A DNA stretch of 64,000 bases from Streptomyces sp. NRRL F-2664 (GTDB lineage Bacteria; Actinomycetota; Actinomycetes; Streptomycetales; Streptomycetaceae): positions 1 through 64,000 of the forward strand of contig NZ_JOFX01000014.1 in assembly GCF_000719345.1 (NCBI RefSeq). The letters run 5' to 3'. The translations under genes and the position numbers were made by a program. The notes under the pieces are model-generated. The model searched no databases. It saw only the letters and a list, made by a program, of their open reading frames with translations, and was not told the origin of the DNA. Within the stretch, counting starts at the first letter, position 1; each line of letters starts with the position of its first letter. Shown here piece after piece: positions 41,576 to 48,468 of this stretch.

Positions 41576-42667
41576 TCAGCGGCGCGCGTCTGTCTGCACG
41601 AAGAGCACACCGAGGAAATGACCCTGACGTTCGCCCGTGAACGTGAAGTTCAGACTGCGGGCGCCACCGGACAGGGCGGGACTCAGGTCGAACACGTCCG
41701 CGTCATATCCGAGATTATTAATATGATCTGGTTGCCGGACGAATGTTTGACCACCGAATTCCGCGATAGTGGAATTCATGACATCATTGGAAGGATTTCC
41801 TGCGTCGCCGAGGTTCACCCGGCGGCCACGGTCGGCGGTCACGTGGAGTGAGTCCCCGAAGGTGCCGCGGTCCCCGTCGTAGGCGACCACGCCGGCCCTG
41901 CCCGCCGCTCCGGGCGGTGCGTCCAGGCCGTCGATCTCGACCGTTCCGTCGCCGGCCCCGGCGGCGAGCGACTCGAAGCCGTCCCACAGGGAGATCCGGC
42001 GCAGCGGCTCCTGCGGGTGCTCGTAGGCGACGACCAGCGTCCAGCCGCCCCAGGCGCCGACCTCCGAGTGGCCCATGGCGATGTTCAGCTGGGAGACCGT
42101 CCACATCCCGGCGCCCCCCTTGCGCACCAGCGGGGTCACGTCCGCGGAGGCCTGGTAGGCGTCGCTGCCGGCGTCCGTGCGGCGGCCCATCACCGTGTCG
42201 GCGAGGACCTCCTTGTACGCCCCGCCCGGCTCGGCGACCAGCACCCGGCCGTTGTCCTCCGGCGGCTTCTGCTCGCCCACCCGCAGGTTCCCGCCCCAGT
42301 AGAGCCGGGCGTAGGAGACCTTCGCGCCCCGGGGGACCTTGAGTTCGGCGCGGGTGGAGTTGTAGGTGTCCGGGTCCTTGTCGACCTCGCTGTAGAACAT
42401 CTCGAACTCGCCGTTGACCCCCGCCGCGCCCCGCTTGACGTCGGCACACGGCTCCGCTTCCGGGGACTGCTCCTTGCGGCAGCTGATCCCGGAGTTGGAG
42501 GCCCGGACCAGGCCGCCGTGCTGCACGGCCTGGTAACGCTGGGTGAAGGGCACCCGTGGCAGCTCCCCGGGGGCGGGGGCCGCGGCGGCGGCCGCGGGAA
42601 TGTTCCCGGAAAGTGCGAGGCAGGACAGCAGGCCGAGCGCGCCGAGGATTCTGCCGGAGGAGCCCAT
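41576..42667 (-). CDS. Secreted surface protein (DUF3344 / DUF11-associated type)
   Basis: This exported protein has 363 residues, a signal peptide (SSGRILGALGLLSCLALSGNIPAAAA) and a large beta-rich domain. Its landmarks are VPFTQRYQAVQHGGLVRASN, TYNSTRAELKVPRGAKVSYA, LYWGGNL, ASADVTPLVRKGGAGMWTV, GGWTLVVAYEHP and LRRISLWDGFES. This order matches the N-terminal domain of surface proteins that carry DUF11 or isopeptide repeats. Here it stands alone, without repeats or a sortase signal. It is the first gene of the exopolysaccharide operon, so it may act on or bind the polymer. The ATG at 42667 follows GGAGACAGGGTC. Confidence 0.72.
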   Translation of the reverse strand: MGSSGRILGALGLLSCLALSGNIPAAAAAAPAPGELPRVPFTQRYQAVQHGGLVRASNSGISCRKEQSPEAEPCADVKRGAAGVNGEFEMFYSEVDKDPDTYNSTRAELKVPRGAKVSYARLYWGGNLRVGEQKPPEDNGRVLVAEPGGAYKEVLADTVMGRRTDAGSDAYQASADVTPLVRKGGAGMWTVSQLNIAMGHSEVGAWGGWTLVVAYEHPQEPLRRISLWDGFESLAAGAGDGTVEIDGLDAPPGAAGRAGVVAYDGDRGTFGDSLHVTADRGRRVNLGDAGNPSNDVMNSTIAEFGGQTFVRQPDHINNLGYDADVFDLSPALSGGARSLNFTFTGERQGHFLGVLFVQTDARR

Positions 42668-42841
42668 GACCCTGTCTCCATTTTCGATCAGGGGGACAAA
42701 ACAGGAGTGAACCTTGTCAGAAAGCGGGCTGGAAATCACGTCGGACTCGCTCGTACGGCCTTTCGGGCGACAGCACGCACCCCTGCCGCGGACCGGTCGT
42801 TATGGGTGCACCATTGTTCGAACAGAAAAGGAAATGCGCAG

Positions 42842-43085
42842 ATGGAGAAGGGGCCGGCGTGCGGCACCGCCGTCGCCGCCGGCGCGGCCGTGCCGACGGG
42901 CGGTTCCACCCTCGCCGGCGCGCGCGGCGGCGCGTCGCCCGGCGGCCCGGCCACCGCATCCCGGCCTGCCGAGCGGCAACCTCGGCCGGGCGACGGCCCA
43001 GGTCGCTGCCGACGTCTGCGCCCTCGCCGCGAACGCGGTCGGCGCACTGCACCCCGCCTCCGCCGCCACCTGCGGGAACGCCTGA
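42842..43085 (+). pseudogene. Frameshifted short chaplin
   Basis: The C-terminal frame ends PSGNLGRATAQVAADVC, then 17 residues, then C-GNA and a stop at 43083-43085. The two cysteines have the same 17-residue spacing as the intact chaplins here. SGN, the Val before the first Cys, NAVGALxPA and the TCxN end also align. The signal-peptide-like start (MEKGPACGTAVAAGAAV) begins at the ATG 42842, nine bases after AGGA, but in another frame. The frames would join near 42955-42975 if two bases were added or one removed, giving ~81 residues, a normal short chaplin. Either a real frameshift or a sequence error is possible. Confidence 0.65.
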
Positions 43086-43129
43086 GCGTCAATCGCGCCG
43101 CGCGAAACGGCTGCATCCGGGTGAAGCCA

Positions 43130-43158
43130 CGCAACCCGAGCCGGGTCCGCGCCGTTGT
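43130..43158 (+). promoter_or_regulatory. Putative sigma-BldN promoter of rodlin 1
   Basis: CGCAAC at 43130-43135, a 17-base spacer, and CGTTGT at 43153-43158. This resembles the sigma-BldN consensus CGTAAC-N16-CGTTGA reported for chaplin and rodlin genes. The second rodlin has a similar pair with the same spacer and the same 46-base distance from box start-point to ATG. Confidence 0.45.
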
Positions 43159-43203
43159 TCCGGGTGCTCCACTACCGGGCAATCCTGCAAAAAAGGGACG
43201 ACA

Positions 43204-43614
43204 ATGATCAAGAAGATGATGGCCTCGGCCGCGGTTGCCGCCTCGGTCGTGGGCATGGGTGCCGCAATGGCCCCCCAGGCGATGGCGGTCGGCAACGACA
43301 ACGGCATCAACACCGTCAACGGCAACAACTCCGCCCAGATCTACGGCAACCAGGCCACCTACGGCAACATGAGCCCGCAGATGGCGCTCATCCAGGGCTC
43401 CTTCAACAAGCCCTGCATCGCGCTCCCCGCGAAGGCCAACGTCCAGTCCGTGCTGGCCCTGGTCAACGTCGGCGTCCAGGACATCCCCGTCCTGTCCAGC
43501 CCGCAGAACCAGCAGTGCACCGAGAACTCCACCCAGGCCAAGGGCGACGAGGCTCTCTCGCACATCCTCAGCAACATCCCGATCCTCTCCGGCAACGCCT
43601 CCGCCGGCAGCTGA
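43204..43614 (+). CDS. Rodlin
   Basis: This is a 136-residue secreted rodlin, one of the proteins that form the paired-rod rodlet layer over chaplin fibrils on aerial hyphae and spores. The Sec signal ends around MAPQAMA, and the mature protein starts VGNDNGINTVNGNN. The family core includes MSPQMALIQGSFNKPC, the VGVQDIPVLSSPQNQQC segment and ENSTQAKGDEALSHIL. Two cysteines are conserved. It is most similar to the second rodlin at 47105, especially over the last 60 residues. Developmental control by BldN is likely from the family and from the upstream boxes. Confidence 0.92.
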   Translation: MIKKMMASAAVAASVVGMGAAMAPQAMAVGNDNGINTVNGNNSAQIYGNQATYGNMSPQMALIQGSFNKPCIALPAKANVQSVLALVNVGVQDIPVLSSPQNQQCTENSTQAKGDEALSHILSNIPILSGNASAGS

Positions 43615-43629
43615 TCGCGCCCCGCGCAC

Positions 43630-43666
43630 GCGAGGCCGTCGCACCTTCGGGTCGCGGCGGCCTCGC
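43630..43666 (+). terminator. Stem-loop after rodlin 1
   Basis: GCGAGGCCG pairs with CGGCCTCGC, with further CGAC/GTCG-type pairing inside and a loop containing CCTTCGGG, 16 bases after the rodlin stop. Confidence 0.5.
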
Positions 43667-43852
43667 CGCATATCGCGCGGAATCCGCAACCGGGAATTGG
43701 CGAAGGAATTCCGGACGGGCCGGCCGACCGAATTCGGTCGGGGCGTCGGGGTGAATTACCCGGCGATTACCGGAGAGGCGCGGTTTCTTTTCCCGCGGCG
43801 GCTCGTTGTTGATTCTGCAGCGGATACGCCCCTGCGGAACGGGATCACGAGA

Positions 43853-44086
43853 ATGACGTACAAGAAGGCAGTGGTGCTCGCCGCCGGTGCGCTCATGGCA
43901 GCCGGTGCCGCCTCCCCCGCCTTGGCCGACTCGGTGGCCGACGCCAAGGCCGCGGGCTCCCCCGGCGTCCTCTCCGGCAACGCCGTTCAGGTCCCGGTCA
44001 GCATCACGGTCAACGTCTGCGGCAACAACGTCACCCTCGTCGGACTGCTGAACCCCGCGTTCGGCAACACCTGCGTCAACGTCTGA
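43853..44086 (+). CDS. Short chaplin
   Basis: This is a 77-residue short chaplin. Chaplins are secreted amyloid-forming proteins that lower surface tension and coat aerial hyphae. A Sec signal (KKAVVLAAGALMAAGAASPALA) precedes one chaplin domain: GSPGVLSGNAVQVPVSITVN, then Cys56 and Cys74 separated by 17 residues, with GLLNPAFGNTCVNV at the end. The ATG is at 43853. It is followed by a strong hairpin and then the long chaplin gene, an arrangement like chpH-chpC of S. coelicolor. Confidence 0.94.
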   Translation: MTYKKAVVLAAGALMAAGAASPALADSVADAKAAGSPGVLSGNAVQVPVSITVNVCGNNVTLVGLLNPAFGNTCVNV

Positions 44087-44123
44087 CGCAGCGCGTGCGC
44101 CCGCAAGGGCAGACCTCCTCGCA

Positions 44124-44163
44124 GGTGGCCTCGGAGTGCACGGCGGTGCACTCCGAGGCCACC
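44124..44163 (+). terminator. 18-bp perfect hairpin between short and long chaplin genes
   Basis: GGTGGCCTCGGAGTGCAC (44124-44141) and its exact reverse complement (44146-44163) flank a GGCG loop. It lies 37 bases after the short chaplin stop and 45 bases before the long chaplin start, so it can terminate or attenuate read-through. Confidence 0.75.
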
Positions 44164-44208
44164 TTCGATTCACCACCGGCGCCCGCCGGTAGAACAGGGT
44201 AAGGACCC

Positions 44209-45360
44209 ATGCGACAGGTACTGAGCCGACAGGTTCTGGGCAAGGGCATGCTCACGGCGGCAGCCGCCTCGAGCCTGCTGTCGATCGCGACCGGTGCGGC
44301 CTGCGCGGCTTCCGGAACGACCGAGGTCTCGCATTCGCCGGGCGTGCTCGCCGGCAACAGCGTCTCGGTACCGATCACCCTCGCGCCGAACGTGTGCGGC
44401 AACAGCGTGGACGGCGGTGCGGCGCTCAACCCCGCGATGGGGAACACCTGCGCCACCGCCTCCGGTGCGCACACCGGCGAGGACCACGACTACGGGCGCT
44501 ACCTCAGCCCCGAGCACGCCGAGGCCTTCGAGCGCTACCTCGACAAGCCGGCCGGCCGCCACGCCGTCCCCGAGCAGCGCCAGGAGGCGCGGCACCACGA
44601 GGTACCGCGGCAAGAGGTTCCGCAGCAGGCGGCGCCCCGCAAGGAGGGACCCCGCCACGCCAAGCCCCGGCACGAGGAGCCGCGGCACGAGGACGGCCAC
44701 GGCGGCCACGGCGGCCGGCAGGGGGCGGAGGAGGAGTGCGACGACCACCCGGCACCGCCGCCGGCGCAGCACGCTCCGCCCGCGCCCGGGCAGCCGCATC
44801 CGAAGCCGGAGCCGGTGGAGGAGCCCCCGGCGCCGCTGCCCGTCCCGCAGCCGCCGGTCCAGGAGGCGCCCGCGCCGCCCGGGGAGCAGCCCATGCCGCT
44901 CCCGGCTCCGGCCCCGCAGCCCCCGGCCGAGGAGGCGCCGAAGCCGCTGCCCGCCCCGCAGCCGCCGGCCGAGGAAGCCCCGCACACCCTCCCCGCCCCG
45001 GCGCCCGGCCCCGTGGTCGATGAGGAGGCTCCGGCCGCGCCGCCGCACGGCAGCCACCCCGTGGAGCGCCCCGCGCCGGCTCCGGCGCCGCTCCCCGAGG
45101 CCGCACCGCCCGCGGACCAGCCCCCGGCCGCCCCCGCCGGTGACACTCCCGTGCCGCTGCCGGCGGCGCCGGGCACCGGTCCGCAGGCGGCGCCCGCGCC
45201 GCTCCCCGCCCCGGCGCCCTCCCCGGTGCCGGCCGAGGCCCGGCCGGGTGCGCCCGTACTGGCCGAGACCGGCGCGGGCGGGCAGGCGGCCGCGGCGGCC
45301 CTGGCCTCCGCCCTGGTCCTGGGCGGCGCGATTCTGTACCGGCGCTCGCGCGTCGCCTGA
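44209..45360 (+). CDS. Long chaplin with one chaplin domain and a sortase signal
   Basis: This cell-wall-anchored chaplin has 383 residues. After a signal peptide (to ~33), one chaplin domain spans ~38-83 (HSPGVLAGNSVSVPITLAPN, Cys63 and Cys81). S. coelicolor ChpA-C have two such domains. The remainder is unusual: a His/Glu/Arg-rich stretch (~92-165, EARHHEVPRQEVP, HEDGHGGHGG) and a Pro-rich region (~170-345) with PAPQPPAEEAPxPLP repeats. The C-terminus has LAETG (351-355), a hydrophobic helix and RRSR, a class E-type sortase signal. The ATG follows AAGGACCC. It would anchor chaplin fibrils to peptidoglycan. Confidence 0.9.
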   Translation: MRQVLSRQVLGKGMLTAAAASSLLSIATGAACAASGTTEVSHSPGVLAGNSVSVPITLAPNVCGNSVDGGAALNPAMGNTCATASGAHTGEDHDYGRYLSPEHAEAFERYLDKPAGRHAVPEQRQEARHHEVPRQEVPQQAAPRKEGPRHAKPRHEEPRHEDGHGGHGGRQGAEEECDDHPAPPPAQHAPPAPGQPHPKPEPVEEPPAPLPVPQPPVQEAPAPPGEQPMPLPAPAPQPPAEEAPKPLPAPQPPAEEAPHTLPAPAPGPVVDEEAPAAPPHGSHPVERPAPAPAPLPEAAPPADQPPAAPAGDTPVPLPAAPGTGPQAAPAPLPAPAPSPVPAEARPGAPVLAETGAGGQAAAAALASALVLGGAILYRRSRVA

Positions 45361-45390
45361 GCGGCAATACCGGTAATCGGAAGAAATATC

Positions 45391-45422
45391 GGCCGGAGAA
45401 TCCCTCGTCGGATTCTCCGGCC
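45391..45422 (+). terminator. Hairpin after long chaplin
   Basis: GGCCGGAGAATCC and GGATTCTCCGGCC form a perfect 13-bp stem around CTCGTC, 31 bases after the stop. Confidence 0.7.
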
Positions 45423-45539
45423 GCTGTCATGTACCCGCGCGTTTCCGTTTCCACGGCGCCCGGGAATCGTTACGCATGGCGAAAGCGGCGCGCCGGTCGC
45501 CGCTGACGCCTCTGTCCACGAAAGAAGAGGATTTCCATA

Positions 45540-45887
45540 ATGAAGCTCACGAAGGTCGCCGCTGTCGTCGTCGGCTCCGTCGCCGCCCTCGGTGCCTCCG
45601 GTACCGCGTTCGCCGCCGAGCCGGCCGCCGCGCTGCCCCCCATGAGCCTGACCGGCGGGGTGACGCAGACCCTGGACGCCGTCGCCCCCGTCACCGAGAA
45701 CCTGCCGCAGACGGTCGGCAACGGGCTGGCCGAGCAGGGGGACACCGTCAACCAGGTGGTGGACACCGCCCAGAAGGTCAACAAGGTGCGCAACGACGTG
45801 CCCGGCACGGTCCTCGGTCTCGCAAACGGCGCCACCCAGGCGTCCCCGATGCTCGGCGGCGTCCAGCTCAACGGCGGCAAGGGCTGA
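45540..45887 (+). CDS. Small secreted protein in chaplin cluster
   Basis: This encodes 115 residues with a Sec signal (KVAAVVVGSVAALGASGTAFA). A mature part without cysteine follows, rich in Val, Asn, Gln and Thr: GGVTQTLDAVAPVTENLPQT, then QVVDTAQKVNKVRNDVP and VLGLANGATQ. It looks like amphipathic helices rather than a chaplin. The ATG at 45540 follows AAGAAGAGG. Its position between chaplin genes suggests a role at the aerial surface, but I do not recognise the family. Confidence 0.75.
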   Translation: MKLTKVAAVVVGSVAALGASGTAFAAEPAAALPPMSLTGGVTQTLDAVAPVTENLPQTVGNGLAEQGDTVNQVVDTAQKVNKVRNDVPGTVLGLANGATQASPMLGGVQLNGGKG

Positions 45888-45955
45888 ACCGCCCCCGGAC
45901 AGGTCCCGGCCTCCGGGCTCCGTCCGGGCTCCGTCCGGCACCTGCCGACACGACT

Positions 45956-45987
45956 GTGGGCGCCACCGGCAAGGCCGGGGCGCCCAC
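45956..45987. terminator. Bidirectional hairpin between convergent surface genes
   Basis: GTGGGCGCC pairs with GGCGCCCAC, and inner CCGGC with GCCGG around AAG. It lies between the convergent stops at 45887 and 46008. Confidence 0.65.
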
Positions 45988-46007
45988 GGGCGGTTGTGCG
46001 ACCGGCG

Positions 46008-46247
46008 TCAGTTGTTGACGCAGGTGTTGCCGAACGCCGGGTTCAGCAGGGCGATCACGTTCACGGTGTTGCCGCAGACGTTGACCGGGACGTGGACCGG
46101 GACCTGCACCAGGTTGCCGGAGAGGACGCCGGGGGAACCCACGGCCGCGCCCTCGGCCGACGAGTCGGCGACGGCGGAGCCGGCGGCACCGGCCGCGGCG
46201 AGACCAGCGGTGGCCAGGACCAGGGCGGCCTTCTTGGCAGAGTTCAT
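46008..46247 (-). CDS. Short chaplin
   Basis: This 79-residue short chaplin is closest in pattern to ChpD/F/H. A Sec signal (KKAALVLATAGLAAAGAAGSAVA) precedes the chaplin domain GSPGVLSGNLVQVPVHVPVN, with Cys58 and Cys76 spaced by 17 residues and the end LLNPAFGNTCVNN. It is transcribed leftward, opposite to the other chaplin genes. The ATG at 46247 follows GAAGG. Confidence 0.95.
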   Translation of the reverse strand: MNSAKKAALVLATAGLAAAGAAGSAVADSSAEGAAVGSPGVLSGNLVQVPVHVPVNVCGNTVNVIALLNPAFGNTCVNN

Positions 46248-46392
46248 GGGAAGTGCACCTTCTGTTCGACGTTCCGCCCCGCTCCGGGGCTCACACCGAG
46301 CGAAACGGTTCACGTCCTCTGACGACACGGTTCTGCGCACGATCAGACCTGTTCGGCTCAATCGGCGTCACCGTGTTGCCGTTCGGGTGCCG

Positions 46393-46827
46393 CTACGGGA
46401 GGGCGGGGAGCTGGAGGTCCGGGAGTTGGACGTCGGGGATCTCCACCTCGGGGACCTCCGGCACCAGTTCCACCGGGGCCGCCGGATCGGGCAGCGCCGG
46501 CGGGGTGAGCGGCGGCAGCTGCGGGACCTCCACCCCCGGGAGCTCGGGGAGTTGCACCCCGGGGATCTGCGGGAGCTTGATCTCCGGAAGCTTGATCTCG
46601 GGGATCTTGATGTCCGGCAGCGTGACGCCCGCCGGGAGCAGGGCCTTGATCTGCTCCAGCAGCCCGTTGACGAGGTCGTCGATCGGGCCGGCCGGGGCCG
46701 CCTTGGTGGACACCGCAGCGGAACCGGAGTCCACGGCGCTCGCGGGGGCCGCCGCGCCGGTCAGTATGACGACGGCGAGGGCCGAGGGGACGAGGAGGCG
46801 GGCGCGGGACGGCTTCGTGCGGTGCAT
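46393..46827 (-). CDS. Secreted protein with short Leu/Ile-Pro repeats
   Basis: This is a 144-residue secreted protein with a signal peptide (ARLLVPSALAVVILTGAAAPASA). The mature region after ~65 is a run of five-residue turns of the form [ILV]-P-[DEQ]-[ILV]-x: LPDIKIPEIKLPEIKLPQIP, then LPELPGVEVPQLP, and later VPEVEIPDVQLPDLQLPALP. There is no cysteine. The regular alternation of Pro and branched residues suggests an extended surface filament or wall-spanning rod. It lies 145 bases upstream of the leftward chaplin in the same direction. Family not recognised. Confidence 0.75.
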   Translation of the reverse strand: MHRTKPSRARLLVPSALAVVILTGAAAPASAVDSGSAAVSTKAAPAGPIDDLVNGLLEQIKALLPAGVTLPDIKIPEIKLPEIKLPQIPGVQLPELPGVEVPQLPPLTPPALPDPAAPVELVPEVPEVEIPDVQLPDLQLPALP

Positions 46828-47030
46828 GGGGGTTCCTTCGCGTGGGGACACGGGGACACACGAGCGGACCCGGTCGGACCGCTCTTTCACTCACCGTGGG
46901 AACACCCGGCACGGAGCGCAACAGGAGCGCGGGCGATGGGGGTCGCGTACGGGCTTCGCGCACGCGTCCGCAGGCGGCTCACCCGGGGTGGGGAAAACTT
47001 CGGGACGCGCGGGCCGATCGAGTGAAGCAG

Positions 47031-47059
47031 CGGAACCGATCCCGAGAACGGGCAGTTGA
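47031..47059 (+). promoter_or_regulatory. Putative sigma-BldN promoter of rodlin 2
   Basis: CGGAAC at 47031-47036, a 17-base spacer, and AGTTGA at 47054-47059, ending 46 bases before the ATG, exactly as for rodlin 1. It resembles the BldN consensus CGTAAC-N16-CGTTGA. Confidence 0.45.
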
Positions 47060-47104
47060 CCAGGGCGCTCCATCAGCGGGCACTCGTGCGACAGAAGGAT
47101 CAAG

Positions 47105-47515
47105 ATGTTCAAGAAGTTCATGACCGCCGCCGCGGTTTCCGCCGTTGCCGTCGGCGCGGGCGCCGCTGCCGCTGCCCCGGCCATGGCCATCGGCAACGAC
47201 AACGGGGTCAACACCGTCAACGGCAACGGTGCCGTGCAGGCCTACGGCAACCAGAAGACCCACGGCGACCAGAGCCCGCAGCTCAGCCTCGTCCAGGGCA
47301 CCCTGAACAAGCCCTGCATCGGCCTGCCGGCCAAGGTCAACGCCCAGTCGCTGATCGCGGCGCTCAACATCGGCGTCCAGGACATCAACGTCCTGTCCAA
47401 CCCGCAGAACCAGCAGTGCACCGAGAACTCCACCCAGGCCAAGGGTGACGAGCCGCTCTCCCACATCCTGAGCAACATCCCGGTCCTGTCCGGCAACGCC
47501 TCCGTCGGCAGCTGA
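47105..47515 (+). CDS. Rodlin
   Basis: This is the second rodlin, also 136 residues. The signal ends around AAPAMA, and the mature start IGNDNGVNTVNGNGAVQAYG parallels the first. The C-terminal half is nearly identical to rodlin 1 (VLSNPQNQQCTENSTQAKGD; LSHILSNIPVLSGNAS). S. coelicolor also has two rodlins, RdlA and RdlB, and needs both for rodlets. Here the pair brackets the chaplin genes instead of lying side by side. The ATG at 47105 follows AGAAGGATCAAG. Confidence 0.93.
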   Translation: MFKKFMTAAAVSAVAVGAGAAAAAPAMAIGNDNGVNTVNGNGAVQAYGNQKTHGDQSPQLSLVQGTLNKPCIGLPAKVNAQSLIAALNIGVQDINVLSNPQNQQCTENSTQAKGDEPLSHILSNIPVLSGNASVGS

Positions 47516-47575
47516 TTTCCGCTCCCCCCGCCCCGCGCGGGGGTCCGGGCCGACGAGTCCGGGCGGTGACGTGAC

Positions 47576-47608
47576 AGGGCCCCGGCAGCGTCCAGCTGCC
47601 GGGGCCCT
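47576..47608. terminator. Bidirectional hairpin, rodlin 2 / VKOR
   Basis: AGGGCCCCGGCAGC and GCTGCCGGGGCCCT form a perfect 14-bp stem around GTCCA, between convergent genes. Confidence 0.7.
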
Positions 47609-47634
47609 CGCGCGTGCCGCGCAGGCGGCGGCGC

Positions 47635-48285
47635 TCAGCCGGTCCAGAAGTCCCACCACCGGGTGAGGACCAGCATCCCGATCACCCCGATGTGCAGGGC
47701 GGGCGGAGCCCAGCCGAACTCGGTGAAGAAGACCCGCAGCGGGCCGGGGGCGGGCAGTACGCCCGTGCGGACGTTGTGCGCGGTGACCGCCCAGAACATC
47801 AGCAGGGTCGCGACCCAGGCCAGGCAGCACCACAGGCAGAGCGCGTTGATCTCGTACAGCGACTGCACCATGAGCCAGGCGCAGAAGCCGGTGCCGAACA
47901 GCATGCCGGCATTCAGTCCGAGCCAGAACCAGCCGCGGTAGCGGGCGCCCGCCAGGATGCCGGCGCCGGCGCAGACCACGACGGCGTAGGCGACCAGGCC
48001 GAGCATGGGGTTGGGGAAGCCGAAGGCCTGCGCCTGATCGCTCTGCATCACGCTGCCGCAGGAGACCACGGGGTTGAGGCTGCAGGCGGGCTTGAAGTCC
48101 GGGTCCTCCAGCAGGAGGAACTTGTCGAGGGTGATGACCCAGGAGGCCAGTACCCCGGCGGCGCCGGTGACGGCCAGCAGCCAGGCCAACCCCCGCGGCG
48201 CGGCGCCCCGTTCGTCCTCGTGTGCGGTGCGGGGCCGTCCCTGCTGGCGCGGGACGCCCACTGTATTCGTAGCCATGTGGCCCAT
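47635..48285 (-). CDS. Vitamin K epoxide reductase (VKOR) family protein
   Basis: This is a membrane thiol oxidoreductase of the VKOR family with 216 residues and four to five helices. The CxxC active site is INALCLWCCLAWV. The loop cysteines are in PACSLNPVVSCGSVM. VKOR proteins reoxidise DsbA-like enzymes in actinobacteria, driving disulfide bonds in secreted proteins. Chaplins and rodlins next door carry paired cysteines, so a supporting role is plausible. Starts at the ATG 48285 or 48276. Confidence 0.88.
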   Translation of the reverse strand: MGHMATNTVGVPRQQGRPRTAHEDERGAAPRGLAWLLAVTGAAGVLASWVITLDKFLLLEDPDFKPACSLNPVVSCGSVMQSDQAQAFGFPNPMLGLVAYAVVVCAGAGILAGARYRGWFWLGLNAGMLFGTGFCAWLMVQSLYEINALCLWCCLAWVATLLMFWAVTAHNVRTGVLPAPGPLRVFFTEFGWAPPALHIGVIGMLVLTRWWDFWTG

Positions 48286-48468
48286 AGTCCCCCTCGTCCT
48301 CCCAGAGCGGGGCCAACCATGCCCATGCGTACGCAGGTTGACCTGAAGGTGTGGCGGGAACCGCCGATGCTTCCCGGACGTTTTACCGAACCCCGGACGT
48401 GATGTCAGAGCCAGGGGTTACGTTGAGCTTCCGCGAAGTGACAAGCTGCGACGGCCTGGAGACCCACC

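Noticed and set aside
40295..41851. Plus-strand frame opposite the GT4 gene
   Set aside because: Mirror of glycosyltransferase codons; no motif, no ribosome-binding site.
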